The notes: generated from the letters alone by a model not told the origin. Shown: positions 35,281-45,381, numbered from the stretch's first letter. The stretch is DNA of 64,000 nucleotides from BMS3ABIN04 sp964553325 (GCA_964553325.1 CAZKKI010000082.1:113642-177641), one strand, 5' to 3'. Numbers and translations: made by a program.

Positions 35281-36267
35281 ATGAAACCAATTAAATATTT
35301 TTTATTTATATATTTGATCACTCAAACTTTTATTAATTCACAAACCGGTAAACCCGTCGAGCAACTTGTGCACACCTACTCCATAGTCGCAAGGGATTCG
35401 ATCACCGGAGAAATGGGTGTGGCGGTACAATCTCATTGGTTTTCCGTAGGTTCGCTTGTTGCCTGGGGTGAAGCCGGAGTAGGCGTTGTGGCTACACAAT
35501 CCTTTATTAACCCTTCTTTCGGACCAAGAGGTTTGGCCTTACTGAAACAAGGCCTAACACCCGAACAAGTTGTTAAACTTTTAACCGATGCCGATGAAGG
35601 ACGCGATGTAAGACAACTCGCCGTTCTCGACGCTCAAGGCAGAGTTGCCGCATATACCGGTAAAAATTGCATCCCCGAAGCCGGGCACATCACAGGCAAG
35701 AATTTTTCCGTTCAGGCAAATTTGATGTTGAAGAATACAGTTTGGAAAGCAATGGCTAATGCTTTCGAAAATACCAAAGCTCCCCTTGCCGAAAGAATGA
35801 TTGCCGCTTTGGAAGCCGCTCAAAACGAAGGCGGTGATATTCGAGGAAAACAATCGGCTGCTATTTTGGTTGTTAAAGGAAAATCGACCGGTAAAGTTTG
35901 GGCGGATCGGTTAATCGACCTTAGAGTCGAAGATCATCCTGAACCGGTAAAAGAACTGAAACGATTACTTAAAATTCATCGCGCGTACGAACATATGAAC
36001 AACGGCGACCATGCTGTGGAAACCGGCAATATGGAACTAGCAATGCAAGAATATTCTAAAGCCGAAGAAATGTTTCCGGATAACGAAGAAATGAAATTCT
36101 GGCATGCGGTTACCTTGGTAAATATTAACAAAATACACGAAGCTTTGCCGTTGTTCAAAAAAGTATTCGAAAAAAATAAAGATTGGAAAATTTTACTGCC
36201 GCGCTTAACGAAAATCGGTCTGTTAAACGCAAACGAGGAAATAGTCAAACAAATTTTAGAAGAATAG
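35281..36267 (+). CDS. Exported DUF1028 protein with TPR tail
   Basis: This 328-residue protein has a signal peptide (about 1-20) and an Ntn-hydrolase-like DUF1028 domain (about 22-220; THTYSIVARD-type start, GVAVQSHWFSVG, ATQSFINPSFGPRG). A TPR-like tail follows (about 235-328). DUF1028 proteins are annotated as peptidoglycan-binding or autocatalytic hydrolases, with activity unproven. Placement in a tight cytosolic-gene operon is unusual for an exported protein. Function is unknown. Confidence 0.75.
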   Translation: MKPIKYFLFIYLITQTFINSQTGKPVEQLVHTYSIVARDSITGEMGVAVQSHWFSVGSLVAWGEAGVGVVATQSFINPSFGPRGLALLKQGLTPEQVVKLLTDADEGRDVRQLAVLDAQGRVAAYTGKNCIPEAGHITGKNFSVQANLMLKNTVWKAMANAFENTKAPLAERMIAALEAAQNEGGDIRGKQSAAILVVKGKSTGKVWADRLIDLRVEDHPEPVKELKRLLKIHRAYEHMNNGDHAVETGNMELAMQEYSKAEEMFPDNEEMKFWHAVTLVNINKIHEALPLFKKVFEKNKDWKILLPRLTKIGLLNANEEIVKQILEE

Positions 36268-36275
36268 ATTAATTA

Positions 36276-37439
36276 GTGGGTACATCGGTCTACAAAAAAT
36301 TTTTGGCAAAAACATTATACGGTTTGGAACACGTACTTTCCGAAGAATTGAAAAATTTAGAAGCGGAAAACATTACGGTTAAAAACAGAGCGGTGGAGTT
36401 TGAAGGGAACAAGCGATTATTATATTTAACAAACCTTTCCGTTCGAACCGCGTTACGAATATTAGTGCCTATCCGGAGTTTTAAATTTAACAGCACAAAG
36501 GATTTTTACTCAAAATCCAAAGATATCGATTGGTTAGATTATATTAATTATAATCATACTTTTGCCATAGACGCTGTTGTGAACACTAAACTTTTCCGCC
36601 ACACAAAGTATCCTGCCCTTAAACTTAAGGATGCAATTGTGGACAGAATCCGCGACGATACCGGAAAACGCCCTAACGTCGATACGGAAAATCCCGAAAT
36701 AAGAATTCATCTTCACATCCAAAAAAATACATGCAACGTTTATCTCGACGCTTCCGGTAAATCTTTGCATTTGAGAGGCTACAGAATTGAAGGCGGCTCG
36801 GCACCGTTAAATGAAGTACTAGCCGCCGGAATGATTTTGCTGACAAGTTGGAAAGGCGACACCGATTTTCTCGATCCGATGTGCGGCTCCGGAACACTCG
36901 TTGCCGAAGCTGCGATGATAGCCAAAAACATTCCGCCGAATTTTAATCGCGATAACTTCGGATTTAAAAATTGGAAGGATTTCGACAAACGTTTATATGA
37001 TAAAATAAAATCCGAACTTCAAGAAAAAATCCGTAGTACAAACATAAAAATTACAGGAAGCGATATTTCCGGAAAAGCAATTACAATCGCCCGGAAAAAT
37101 ATTAAACGGGCTGGTTTGGAAAATGACGTTACCCTCGAAGTAAAAGATTTCAAGCAAATCTCAAGAATCGGTAATGACGGCATTATTGTAACAAATCCGC
37201 CGTACGGCGAACGATTGAAAAGTGAAAATTTGATAGAACTTTATAAATCATTCGGTGATGTACTGAAACAAAAATTCGACGGCTACGTAGCATGGGTTTT
37301 AAGCGGAGACAAAACCGCAATCAAACATATCGGTTTACGCCCGTCAAAAAAATTAACATTGTACAACGGTTCGATACAATGTAAATTCCACAAGTTCGAA
37401 TTATACAAAGGAACAAAGAAAAATAAACCGGCTAATTGA
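36276..37439 (+). CDS. THUMP-domain rRNA methyltransferase (RlmL/K-like)
   Basis: The frame starts at GTG 36276, 8 bp after the preceding stop; no ATG lies at a fitting position. The 387-residue protein has an N-terminal ferredoxin-like plus THUMP region (about 1-165) and a Rossmann methyltransferase with LDPMCGSGTLVAEAAMIA (motif I) and TNPPYGERL (N2-guanine catalytic motif). It matches the RlmL N-terminal half, which methylates G2445 of 23S rRNA, without the second RlmK half. The modified position is inferred only from family. Confidence 0.85.
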   Translation: MGTSVYKKFLAKTLYGLEHVLSEELKNLEAENITVKNRAVEFEGNKRLLYLTNLSVRTALRILVPIRSFKFNSTKDFYSKSKDIDWLDYINYNHTFAIDAVVNTKLFRHTKYPALKLKDAIVDRIRDDTGKRPNVDTENPEIRIHLHIQKNTCNVYLDASGKSLHLRGYRIEGGSAPLNEVLAAGMILLTSWKGDTDFLDPMCGSGTLVAEAAMIAKNIPPNFNRDNFGFKNWKDFDKRLYDKIKSELQEKIRSTNIKITGSDISGKAITIARKNIKRAGLENDVTLEVKDFKQISRIGNDGIIVTNPPYGERLKSENLIELYKSFGDVLKQKFDGYVAWVLSGDKTAIKHIGLRPSKKLTLYNGSIQCKFHKFELYKGTKKNKPAN

Positions 37440-37442
37440 TTT

Positions 37443-39608
37443 ATGACCGAACAGATTGAAGGGAAAATATCCAAAATCATTTTTCGTAATGAGGAAAACC
37501 ATTACACGATTGCATTATTAAAAACCCCGGACAAACAAACGTACACGGTAGTAGGTAATTTATATCAAATCGGCATAGGCGATAATGTTAAATTAACCGG
37601 CAGTTTCTACGAACACCCTGTTTATGGAAAGCAATTCAAGATTGGAAGCTACGAAATAATTTTACCGGAAACCGTAGACGAGATTGAAAAATATCTGGAA
37701 TCCGTTTTGTTAAAAGGTATCGGTCACCAACTTGCGAAAGCAATAGTCGAGAAATTCGGACAAGATACATTTAACGTTTTAGACAACAGAATCGACGAAC
37801 TTAAAAATATTAAAGGAATTGGGAAAAAAAGATTTGAACAGATTAGTAATGCATGGAACGAAATCAAAGACTCACGAGAAATAATATTCGAACTGCAAAA
37901 ACTCGGACTTCCGGTTAATACCGCATTAAAAGTTTATCAAAGATTCGGGAAAGAAACCCTTGATATTATTAAACGAAATCCATATTCCGTAGCAAACGAA
38001 ATCGAGGGAATCGGATTTCTGACTGCGGACAAAATCGCCTATAAATTGGGTTTATCTGCGGATTCACAAATCAGGATTGAAGCCGCCGTTTTATACAAAC
38101 TTAACTTGCTCGCAAACGAAGGACATTCTTTTTATCCCATGCACAACTTGGTAAAAGAAGTATTTACAATGTTAAAATTAGACACGGAATTAATTTTCGA
38201 TGCCGTTTATTCATTAGAACAAAACGGCGAGGTTTATATTGAACGGGGATTTCAAGATGGGCGGGAATATGTGTATTCGTTCCCGCTTTATTTCACGGAA
38301 ACGCAAATTGCGATTAAGTTGACCGAAATTAAAAATTCACCACGTTTCCACATTGAAAATACAGATCGCAATGAATTGGAAGATATAATAAACTCCCAGC
38401 AATACGAATTAACGGAAGAACAAGCCGATGCCCTTAATTCCGCAATTGAAAACAAGTTGCTTGTTATAACCGGCGGACCCGGAACAGGCAAAACTTTCGT
38501 AATTAAAACTTTAATCGATTATTTCAATCTTAATGAAATCAAAACATCTCTTTGTGCACCAACCGGCAGAGCCGCAAAAAGGTTATCGGAAAGCACCGGT
38601 GAGGCGGCCAAAACTATTCACCGTTTACTTGAATACAGTCCGATTGAAAACCGTTTCGTAATAAATAGTGAAAATCCGCTCGATACCGATATCGTAATAG
38701 TCGACGAAGCTTCGATGATAGACCAATATTTGTTTCACAATCTTTTGGAAGCATTACCGGAACATGCCGGATTAATTCTCGTTGGGGACGTGGATCAAAT
38801 TCCCCCGATAGGTCCCGGAAACATTCTTCGGGATATTATCGATTCGAATGTTGTTAAAACAATTAAATTAACAAAAATTCACAGACAGGAAATCGGGAGC
38901 GGAATAATTATCAATGCACATAGAATTAACAACGGTCATTTCCCCGAAATAAGTAAACACGACGAAGCTTTTACTTTATTTTTAAGTTCTTCCGAAAACG
39001 AAGTGCTGAACAAAATTATAGAACTTTGCTCGAACACTTTACCCGAAAATTTCAATTACAACCCATTCAAAGACATTCAAGTAATCTCGCCGATGTATAA
39101 AGGAAAAATCGGAATTGATAATTTGAATCAAAAACTGCAAGAGGTATTAAATCCCGATTCCGAAAAAATCGAATTGCTCGGTAAAAAGTTTAGAGTCGGT
39201 GATAAAGTAATGCAAACAAGAAACAATTACGACAAAGAAATATTCAACGGCGACATCGGGATGATTTACAGTTACGACCGCCATGAACAAACGGTTATGA
39301 TTAATTTCGAAGGCAGACTAATCGAGTACTCTTCAATCGACCTGGACGAAATTTCATTGGCTTACGCTATTTCCATCCATAAATCGCAAGGAAGCGAATA
39401 CCCCGTTGTGATTATTCCCATTCTCAAATCACATTCCGTTATGCTTCAAAGAAATTTAATTTACACTGCCGTCACTCGAGGGAAGGAAAAAGTTTTCTTG
39501 ATGGGAGACAAATTCGCAATAGAAAAAGCAATAAGAACCAACCGGGCTATCAAACGCAATACTCTGTTAAAAGAAAGATTACGAAAATTGGAATCGTCTG
39601 ATTATTAA
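37443..39608 (+). CDS. recD2: RecD2-type SF1 DNA helicase
   Basis: This 721-residue protein has an OB-like and helix-hairpin-helix N-terminal region (about 1-210; GIGHQLAKAIVEKFG, IKGIGKKRFEQI) and an SF1B helicase core. Walker A is GGPGTGKT (about 344-351) and Walker B is IVIVDEASMID; VGDVDQIPPIGPG, KIHRQ and the C-terminal AISIHKSQGSEYP, TAVTRGKEKV follow. It is the RecD2/YrrC form found without RecBC, with 5'-3' unwinding activity in repair. It starts 3 bp after the methyltransferase gene and overlaps the convergent psiE gene by 4 bp at the stop codons. Confidence 0.9.
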   Translation: MTEQIEGKISKIIFRNEENHYTIALLKTPDKQTYTVVGNLYQIGIGDNVKLTGSFYEHPVYGKQFKIGSYEIILPETVDEIEKYLESVLLKGIGHQLAKAIVEKFGQDTFNVLDNRIDELKNIKGIGKKRFEQISNAWNEIKDSREIIFELQKLGLPVNTALKVYQRFGKETLDIIKRNPYSVANEIEGIGFLTADKIAYKLGLSADSQIRIEAAVLYKLNLLANEGHSFYPMHNLVKEVFTMLKLDTELIFDAVYSLEQNGEVYIERGFQDGREYVYSFPLYFTETQIAIKLTEIKNSPRFHIENTDRNELEDIINSQQYELTEEQADALNSAIENKLLVITGGPGTGKTFVIKTLIDYFNLNEIKTSLCAPTGRAAKRLSESTGEAAKTIHRLLEYSPIENRFVINSENPLDTDIVIVDEASMIDQYLFHNLLEALPEHAGLILVGDVDQIPPIGPGNILRDIIDSNVVKTIKLTKIHRQEIGSGIIINAHRINNGHFPEISKHDEAFTLFLSSSENEVLNKIIELCSNTLPENFNYNPFKDIQVISPMYKGKIGIDNLNQKLQEVLNPDSEKIELLGKKFRVGDKVMQTRNNYDKEIFNGDIGMIYSYDRHEQTVMINFEGRLIEYSSIDLDEISLAYAISIHKSQGSEYPVVIIPILKSHSVMLQRNLIYTAVTRGKEKVFLMGDKFAIEKAIRTNRAIKRNTLLKERLRKLESSDY

Positions 39609-40072
39609 GACTCGTTTTGCTTTGAGGGTTGCAACGTTTTGAACTTGCGGATAATGTAAAGTGCTACAACCAAAACAAAAACAATTCCGGTGTTCAATAT
39701 CAATTCAATAACGTAATGTTGGAAAGCTTGTTCGGCCATAACCGTTTGGGATTCGGAAATTGACATTTGCGCACCAATGGTTAAAAGCTTTCTTAAGCTG
39801 GAAATAATTCCGATAACAATAAACGGTTCGAGTGGAATCGTGTGTTCTTTCAAAAAAGTGATAATAGTATAAACCAACTCCAGCAAAATCATAATCATTA
39901 ACAGTTCGTGGATAAACATAATCAAAGCGTAAGAAAACTCGTCTCTGAAGTGCATTACGAAGTGAATACCGGCCACTACCAACACTATTCCGGCTACGGC
40001 AAAAATGATGACTGCAACGGTTATCTGAATTATGTCGTCAAATTTTTCTAATATTTGAATCGACTGTTTCAT
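39605..40072 (-). CDS. PsiE-family membrane protein
   Basis: This 155-residue protein has four predicted TM helices (about 15-40, 48-75, 88-110, 125-145) and matches the phosphate-starvation-inducible PsiE family (EFSYALIMFIHELLMIMILLE, IPLEPFIVIGIISSLRKLL). ATG 40072 is preferred over the in-frame TTG one codon upstream. Function of the family is unclear. It follows the CDP-alcohol transferase gene on the - strand and ends tail to tail with recD2. Confidence 0.75.
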   Translation of the reverse strand: MKQSIQILEKFDDIIQITVAVIIFAVAGIVLVVAGIHFVMHFRDEFSYALIMFIHELLMIMILLELVYTIITFLKEHTIPLEPFIVIGIISSLRKLLTIGAQMSISESQTVMAEQAFQHYVIELILNTGIVFVLVVALYIIRKFKTLQPSKQNES

Positions 40073-40129
40073 CAATTTAAAAGTATAATAAAAATTGATT
40101 TTTTCAAAGTGATCTCGAAATTCGACTTC

Positions 40130-40906
40130 TCACCTTACGAATAATTTTCTGACGGAAATTATAATTAAGGCGTAAATAGTAAAAGGATAAATAAAAATAA
40201 AAAATGTCAGCTTATGAATTTCGAACAAAACAAGAACCGCAATAACCAAAAGTTGAAATCCCAAACCAAGGAATGAAACCGTTGTAAGGAACCAAGCGGG
40301 CAACTCTTTTGCCTTTATTGCATCTCTGTCGACGGTATAAATCAGTAAATCCTGCCAACCGTAAATTAATACATACGTTCTGTGCAAAATTTTTAAAAGC
40401 ACAGGGTTATCCTTCGGAAAAGGTTCGGGGGAACTCAGCTCGATAATTCTGCTTGTTTTGTCTCCGTTCGCTTGATAACGTTTTACCAAGTAATAATAGT
40501 TGTAAACACTTCCTTGCAATTCAAACAAAATTAAAGCTAAAATAATTTCGGTGGTTCGTATGCCAAAAACAGCGCCGATACTAAAAAACAAAAGAAAATT
40601 CACAATAAAATCCGAAATCGAATCGTAATACCTTCCTACCATCGAAGGTTGATTCCGTTGACGTGCAATCTCCCCGTCGGCCGCATCCAACATGCTTTTC
40701 ACCAAAATTAAAATACTGGCAAACGGTAAAAACAAATTCTTACAAATTAAAAAGGATGCTAAACAACCGGCAACCAAAAACAACGTTGTTAAACTATAAG
40801 CACCTATTTTTGTCGGAATTAAAACTTTAACAAGCGCCAATGCAAACGGTCGGGCATAATCCGATACATCTACAAATTGTTTGTCCGCCGGTAATTTTGT
40901 CGACAT
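40130..40906 (-). CDS. CDP-alcohol phosphatidyltransferase family protein
   Basis: This 258-residue polytopic membrane enzyme has the family signature DAADGEIAR-(8)-GRYYDSISD (about 72-98), equivalent to DG-x2-AR-x8-G-x3-D-x3-D, with all metal-binding Asp residues. It should join a CDP-activated alcohol to a second alcohol, making a phospholipid headgroup or a related phosphodiester. About six TM helices follow. The exact substrates are unknown. It diverges from the glycosyltransferase gene, which may be linked in surface lipid or glycan assembly. Confidence 0.82.
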   Translation of the reverse strand: MSTKLPADKQFVDVSDYARPFALALVKVLIPTKIGAYSLTTLFLVAGCLASFLICKNLFLPFASILILVKSMLDAADGEIARQRNQPSMVGRYYDSISDFIVNFLLFFSIGAVFGIRTTEIILALILFELQGSVYNYYYLVKRYQANGDKTSRIIELSSPEPFPKDNPVLLKILHRTYVLIYGWQDLLIYTVDRDAIKAKELPAWFLTTVSFLGLGFQLLVIAVLVLFEIHKLTFFIFIYPFTIYALIIISVRKLFVR

Positions 40907-41028
40907 TGAAAAATCCGCTTATGTTTTTCTTTAACTTCCGCAATTCCCGGAAATTCATTCATTAGTTTGAATAAAATAATATATTGGAAAACAAAATATT
41001 TCACTTTTTAAGATTTCTCTGAGCCGGT

Positions 41029-42150
41029 ATGAATATTTTGGCAATTAATTGGCGATGCATAAAGAACCCGGAAATGGGCGGTGCGGAAATACATTTTCAC
41101 GAAATTTTCAAGAGAATAGCCGCTAAGGGACACAACGTGACTTTGATTGCACATAAATTTGAAAACGCACCTACGGAAGAAACCATTGACGGAATCAAAA
41201 CAATACGAATTGGTAACAAATATTTATTTGCCAAGCAATTTAAGTCTTATTACAAAACTCTCGACCGCAAGTACGATTTGGTAGTGGATGATATTTCAAA
41301 AATTCCGCTCTTTACACCCGCGTATGTTAAAGAGCCCGTTGTCGGAATTCTTCATCACATTCACGGCAACTCGTTGTACAAAGAAATTCCGGCGCCATTG
41401 GCTTTTTATATAATCCGGAAAGAAAGACAAATCCCAAAATATTACGGTAAAACCCCAATATTTACAGTCTCGGAAAGTACGAGGCGAGAATTAATTGAAC
41501 TGGGCCAACCTGAAAATATGACGGACATTTTGTACAACGCAATCAATCATGAATTATTCGATAAAATTGAAATTAAAAAATCGGATAAACCGCTAATCGC
41601 TTATGTCGGTAGAATAAAGAAATACAAAAACCTCGAAACAATTGTGGATGCGGTTGAAATTGTAAAAACAGAAATCCCCGATTTGGAATTTATAATTGCC
41701 GGAACAGGTGACAATGAGGAACAATTAAAAACTTACGTAAAGAATAAAGGATTGAAGAACAACATCAAATTTCTCGGTTACGTAAGCGAAAAAGAAAAAG
41801 CGGAGTTATTGGGTAAAGCATGGATCTTTGTTACTATGCCGATGAAAGAAGGTTGGGGAATTACAATTATTGAAGCAAATGCAATGGGCACACCGGCTAT
41901 CGGTGCGGATGTTCCGGGACTGCGGGATTCAATCCGGAATAACGAAACTGGGTTGCTAACACCATACGGCAATCCCGATAAACTGGCGGAAAAAATATCG
42001 CTGTTGATAAAAAACAAATCCGAACTCCGGCGTCTTTCCGAGAATGCTAAAAAGTGGTCGGATAAATTTACATGGGACGCTTCAGCCGAGCATTTTCTGG
42101 GGAAAATATCCGAATGGTTCCCTCAGTTGAGAGACAAAATCCATCGGTAA
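41029..42150 (+). CDS. Family 4 glycosyltransferase
   Basis: This 373-residue GT-B enzyme has the N-terminal GGAEIHFHEIFKRIAAKGH acceptor region, the IAYVGRIKKYKNLET start of the donor half (about 186-200), and the donor-binding EGWGITIIEANAMGTPAIG (about 280-300) with the EX7E retaining motif. It should transfer an activated sugar to a surface polysaccharide, lipid or protein. It lies upstream of the small helical protein and the DUF2723 transferase-like gene, consistent with envelope glycosylation. Confidence 0.87.
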   Translation: MNILAINWRCIKNPEMGGAEIHFHEIFKRIAAKGHNVTLIAHKFENAPTEETIDGIKTIRIGNKYLFAKQFKSYYKTLDRKYDLVVDDISKIPLFTPAYVKEPVVGILHHIHGNSLYKEIPAPLAFYIIRKERQIPKYYGKTPIFTVSESTRRELIELGQPENMTDILYNAINHELFDKIEIKKSDKPLIAYVGRIKKYKNLETIVDAVEIVKTEIPDLEFIIAGTGDNEEQLKTYVKNKGLKNNIKFLGYVSEKEKAELLGKAWIFVTMPMKEGWGITIIEANAMGTPAIGADVPGLRDSIRNNETGLLTPYGNPDKLAEKISLLIKNKSELRRLSENAKKWSDKFTWDASAEHFLGKISEWFPQLRDKIHR

Positions 42151-42235
42151 AATCGTTAAATCCGCCTTCTTAAAAATCATTTTTAATCGGGATATTTTCT
42201 TATATTTTGGGTTTGAACAAAACCGTTTATGCAAT

Positions 42236-42472
42236 ATGAGTTACAGAGAACAAAAAAATTATTTCGAGAAACTGAAGCGCTTCGAACGAAAATTTTCTTC
42301 GAAGGACAAAGAAGTATATTCGATGTTGCTCAAACGTCATAAAGACGATGAAGATTTGGACAGGCTTTCGATGGAAAAATTGAAAGATCTTTACACAAGG
42401 TATTATGTGAACAGAGAGAAGAAAAATTTCGATCACATTTTTAAAAAACCCAACACAGACGAAGAAAGTTAA
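42236..42472 (+). CDS. Small charged helical protein of unknown function
   Basis: This 78-residue protein is strongly charged and predicted all-helical (FEKLKRFERKF, LSMEKLKDLYTRYY), without Cys, signal peptide or TM segment. There is no clear ribosome site. I do not recognise a family. It sits 26 bp upstream of the DUF2723 gene on the same strand and 85 bp after the glycosyltransferase, so it is probably co-transcribed with them. The composition and clean frame suggest it is real. Confidence 0.6.
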   Translation: MSYREQKNYFEKLKRFERKFSSKDKEVYSMLLKRHKDDEDLDRLSMEKLKDLYTRYYVNREKKNFDHIFKKPNTDEES

Positions 42473-42498
42473 AGTTTAACGGAATTAACGAGGAACTA

Positions 42499-45381
42499 AT
42501 GGACGAAAAAAAATTACACAAACTAATCGGATTTTTTGTTTTTCTAATTGCATTGATTACTTATTTTTCAACCGTTCAACCATCCGTTTCGTTTTGGGAT
42601 TGCGGTGAATTCATAGCATCGGCATATCAATTACAAGTGCCGCATCCGCCCGGAACCCCTTTGTTTTTATTGGTTGGCAGACTTTTCTCAATGATTCCGT
42701 TTGTCGATAACATCGGACTTAGAGTAAATACAATTTCGGTTTTAACCAGTGCATTTACAATACTTTTCCTTTATTTGATTGCAGTCAAAGTTATTTTAAA
42801 TTGGAAAGGACGTAAACACGAAAATTTATTCGATGCAATTTTAACTTATTCCGCCGCTGCAATCGGGGCTCTCTCGTTGGCATTCAGCGATACTTTTTGG
42901 TTCAATGCAGTCGAAGCCGAAGTTTACGCATCCGCTACTTTTTTCATTGCGATTGTCACTTGGCTGTTGATGGTCTGGAATGAAAAAGCCGACGAGCCGG
43001 ACAACGAAAAATATTTGATTATGATTGCTTACTTAATCGGACTTTCAACCGGCGTGCATTTGATGTCGTTGCTTGGGCTTGTTACGATCGTGATGGTGAT
43101 TTACTACAGAAAATATTTAAGCGACGAGGAAGTTTACTTGAAAACCTCTTATATATTTCTCGGGCATATTGCATTGGTAACGGTAATTGCCGCAGCACTT
43201 TGGTCGGCAACACCCAATCATCCCCTTTCGCCTCAAGAAAACAAAGCATTCGATTCGAGATTCTTAATGATTGTGGGCGCGGCAAGTTTGATTTACATGG
43301 GAGCTTTTTATAAAAAAATATTTCAGAAAAATTCGATTTACATTCCGGTAATAATAGGCGGTTTGATTTTAATTGGCGTTTATCCCGGTGTAATAAAATA
43401 TACAACGATTCTGGTTGCAACCCTTTCCGATGCCGATTACACAATGAACATAATCGTTACTTTGGCAATATTCGGAGTGTTTGCTTATTTAATTCACTGG
43501 ACAAACAAAAACAACAAAGAAACATTCAATCTGATTGTCAAATCGTTTTTATTTGTGTTACTCGGATTCACAACATATACAATGATAATCATTCGAGCCA
43601 ACCAAGAACCGCCGATTAATTTGAACAATCCGAACACCGTACCGAGTTTGGTTTCATATTTAAATCGTGAACAATACGGCGACCAACCGATGTTCAAAAG
43701 GAGATTTTCACAAGAACCGCATCAGCAAGGTATATACAAAGAATACGGAAGCGACTTGGATTTTCTGATTCGCTACCAAATGAATCACATGTTTAACAGA
43801 TATTTGATGTGGAATTACATCGGAAGAAAATCTACCGTACAAGACGCCGGAGTTGAATTCACTCAACTCTTTGCTATTCCTTTTCTCATTGGATTGTTCG
43901 GTTTGTACTATCACTTTAAAAAAGATTGGAAAATAGCTTCGGCATTCTTGGTATTGTTTATTTTCCTCGGATATTTGACCGCTTACTATCAAAATCAACA
44001 AGAACCTCAACCGAGGGAACGCGATTATTTTTACGTGGGTGCATTTTTCGTATATTCACTTTGGATAGCTCTGGGTATGCGCGGAATTTTTGAAGTTATT
44101 CGTGAATACATTAAAGATTTTAACACATCTAAAATTGCATCCATTGTTGTTATTGCACTCGGATTTGCTCTCATACCGGTTAACATGTTACAAGCAAATT
44201 ATTTCACGCACGACCGTTCAAGGAATTTTGTGCCGTGGGATTATTCATACAATTTACTTCAAAGCGCCGCCCCCAATTCAATTTTATTTACTAACGGCGA
44301 TAACGATACTTTCCCAGTTTGGTATTTGCAAGACGTTGAAGGTGTGCGCCGCGACGTTAGAATCGTAAACCTTAGTCTATTAAATACACCGTGGTACATT
44401 AAACAATTGAAACATACTACACCTTACGGTACCGATAAAATTGATCTGAGCCTTTCGGATGCCGAAATAGATAGGATAGGTCCCTCGCAATGGAAAACAA
44501 GAACCATTTCCATTCCCGTTCCGAAAGAAGTGTACGAACAATACGGCGTTACCGATACTTCAATTATTAACAAAGGCAAAATAACTTGGAAAATGGAAAA
44601 CACCGTGCAATTCGGAAATATTAAAGCCGTACGCGTACAAGATTTGGTTGTGTTGGATATTATCAAATCGAATAAATGGAAACGTCCGATTTATTTTGCA
44701 ATTACAACCGGAACCAAAGGCAACATCGGATTGGACGACTATTTGGTTATGGAAGGTATGTCTTACAAAGTTACGCCGATTAAACAAAAAGACTTTTTCA
44801 AAGCCGTAAACGAAAAAATAATGAGACAACAACTGCTGGAAGAACCGGAAGAATTCTATCGTGATTACCATCCGGGTTTCAAATATCGCGGGTTAAGAGA
44901 TTCGACGATCTTTTTCGATGACAACCACAGACGCTTAGCGCTGAATTACAGAAATCCGTATTTGCGCTTGGCATTTTATTATCTTAATACCAACAAAGAA
45001 AAAGATGCAGTTGCGGTTCTGGATACCATGGAATATAAAATACCGCGAAAGCTTTTCCCAATGGACTACAGAATTTTGAATGATGTGGCGAATTTGTATT
45101 ACAGCGCGGGTGCAAAAGACAAATACGAACCGCTTGCACGAGACATCGAGAAAACATTATTGAAGCAAATAAAGAAAAATCCGTTAGGTAATTTACAAAC
45201 GCAATACAATCCTTATTTTATGCTCGGTGAGATATACAGTCGTCTTAACGAAATGGACAAATTTGATGAAGCGCTGCAAATATTGGAAAACGCGTTACCT
45301 AACGATCCGCGTGCCAAAGATTTGGTTAAGCAATACAAAGCGATATTCAAACGTAAACTGGAAAGCAATCAAAAGAAATAA
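42499..45381 (+). CDS. DUF2723 protein, PMT-like O-mannosyltransferase family (GT117-type)
   Basis: This 960-residue protein has about 13 TM helices in the first 570 residues and a soluble C-terminal region with TPR-like helices (about 800-955). The loop after the first TM contains VSFWDCGEFIASAYQL followed by VPHPPGTPLF, whose DxGE motif is the DUF2723 signature and the probable catalytic acid. The family is related to protein O-mannosyltransferases (TMEM260 in animals) and in Bacteroidetes is linked to glycosylation of secreted proteins. It should use a polyprenyl-phosphate sugar. The downstream hairpin at 45424-45450 ends the unit. Confidence 0.85.
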   Translation: MDEKKLHKLIGFFVFLIALITYFSTVQPSVSFWDCGEFIASAYQLQVPHPPGTPLFLLVGRLFSMIPFVDNIGLRVNTISVLTSAFTILFLYLIAVKVILNWKGRKHENLFDAILTYSAAAIGALSLAFSDTFWFNAVEAEVYASATFFIAIVTWLLMVWNEKADEPDNEKYLIMIAYLIGLSTGVHLMSLLGLVTIVMVIYYRKYLSDEEVYLKTSYIFLGHIALVTVIAAALWSATPNHPLSPQENKAFDSRFLMIVGAASLIYMGAFYKKIFQKNSIYIPVIIGGLILIGVYPGVIKYTTILVATLSDADYTMNIIVTLAIFGVFAYLIHWTNKNNKETFNLIVKSFLFVLLGFTTYTMIIIRANQEPPINLNNPNTVPSLVSYLNREQYGDQPMFKRRFSQEPHQQGIYKEYGSDLDFLIRYQMNHMFNRYLMWNYIGRKSTVQDAGVEFTQLFAIPFLIGLFGLYYHFKKDWKIASAFLVLFIFLGYLTAYYQNQQEPQPRERDYFYVGAFFVYSLWIALGMRGIFEVIREYIKDFNTSKIASIVVIALGFALIPVNMLQANYFTHDRSRNFVPWDYSYNLLQSAAPNSILFTNGDNDTFPVWYLQDVEGVRRDVRIVNLSLLNTPWYIKQLKHTTPYGTDKIDLSLSDAEIDRIGPSQWKTRTISIPVPKEVYEQYGVTDTSIINKGKITWKMENTVQFGNIKAVRVQDLVVLDIIKSNKWKRPIYFAITTGTKGNIGLDDYLVMEGMSYKVTPIKQKDFFKAVNEKIMRQQLLEEPEEFYRDYHPGFKYRGLRDSTIFFDDNHRRLALNYRNPYLRLAFYYLNTNKEKDAVAVLDTMEYKIPRKLFPMDYRILNDVANLYYSAGAKDKYEPLARDIEKTLLKQIKKNPLGNLQTQYNPYFMLGEIYSRLNEMDKFDEALQILENALPNDPRAKDLVKQYKAIFKRKLESNQKK

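Noticed and set aside
43082..44871. Open frames of 67-120 codons on the strand opposite the DUF2723 gene
   Set aside because: They are antisense shadows of an intact 960-codon gene with recognisable family motifs.
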